Positions 33,852-33,959 of a stretch of 33,959 nucleotides of DNA are shown in pieces. Origin of the DNA: Oscillospiraceae bacterium (GTDB lineage Bacteria; Bacillota; Clostridia; Oscillospirales; CAG-272); contig SVTL01000018.1 in NCBI GenBank assembly GCA_015063795.1, positions 1 through 33,959 on the forward strand, read 5' to 3'. Every line of letters begins with the position of its first letter. Positions within the stretch are counted from its first letter, which is position 1. The position numbers and the translations under genes are program-made. The notes beneath the pieces are model-generated. The model was not told where the DNA came from. It saw only the letters and a program-made list of their open reading frames with translations, and made no database searches.

Positions 33852-33959
33852 ATGTCTGTCATTTCCATCAAGCAGCTGCTTGAAGCCGGCGTCCATTTCG
33901 GACACCACACCAGAAGATGGAACCCCAAGATGGCGGAGTACATCTTCACCGAGAGAAAC
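33852..33959 (+). CDS. rpsB: 30S ribosomal protein S2 (5' part, cut by window edge)
   Basis: 36 codons are present, beginning [20 protein letters not shown] and continuing [12 protein letters not shown], the invariant N-terminus of S2. GAAGGAGG precedes the ATG. S2 binds the 30S neck late in assembly. The gene runs off the right edge; tsf would normally follow. Confidence 0.96.
   Translation, partial: MSVISIKQLLEAGVHFGHHTRRWNPKMAEYIFTERN

Overview
The window looks like chromosomal DNA from a spore-forming member of the class Clostridia. The evidence is an uninterrupted pro-sigma-K gene, a SCIFF peptide with its radical SAM maturase, a typical Firmicutes L10 leader, a class B sortase, a dockerin-like C-terminus and sigma-A promoters that nearly all carry a TGN extended -10. 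Most of the window is fairly GC-rich. A gut Oscillospirales-like organism is a reasonable inference, but the genus cannot be named from this sequence alone.

Layout. 1-170 (minus): a consensus promoter and boxA-like leader of an rRNA operon that runs off the left edge. 197-3640 (minus): gpmI, a class B sortase and a family 2 glycosyltransferase. 3925-12776 (plus): a long co-directional run of 2-hydroxyacid dehydrogenase, argS, yebC, an AsnB-type amidotransferase, a D-aspartate-ligase-like ATP-grasp enzyme, an aspartate/glutamate racemase and a MurE. The last four read as a peptidoglycan module: make D-Asp, attach it to the stem peptide, amidate it, and add a non-DAP third residue. 12896-15646: a large secreted GLUG-repeat protein ending in a half dockerin. 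15723-17260 (minus): a DUF4358-type lipoprotein and a membrane-anchored SGNH hydrolase. 17437-18543: L10 leader with rplJ-rplL, then tRNA-Ser(GGA) at 18621-18712.

From about 18.9 to 22.97 kb the DNA is clearly more AT-rich and carries accessory genes: a DUF4375-like lipoprotein, a decayed gene, a MerR-hydrolase-zinc-ribbon operon, and a GNAT acetyltransferase behind a leader peptide with two competing hairpins. It begins at tRNA-Ser, whose 3' end plus terminator is perfectly duplicated 190 bp downstream, so it looks like a tRNA-targeted island or its remnant.

GC-rich core genes then resume: a YitT-family membrane protein, a PHP phosphoesterase, SCIFF peptide scfA (seven cysteines), maturase scfB and a PLP-dependent Orn/Lys/Arg decarboxylase (plus); a Ppx/GppA phosphatase, an orphan lipoprotein and a TrmH-family RNA methyltransferase (minus); then sigK behind a SigE-like promoter, polA, and the first codons of rpsB at the right edge.

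The leads most worth following are the D-Asp bridge/MurE module, the tRNA-Ser 3'-end duplication with the AT-rich island, and the GNAT translational attenuator.
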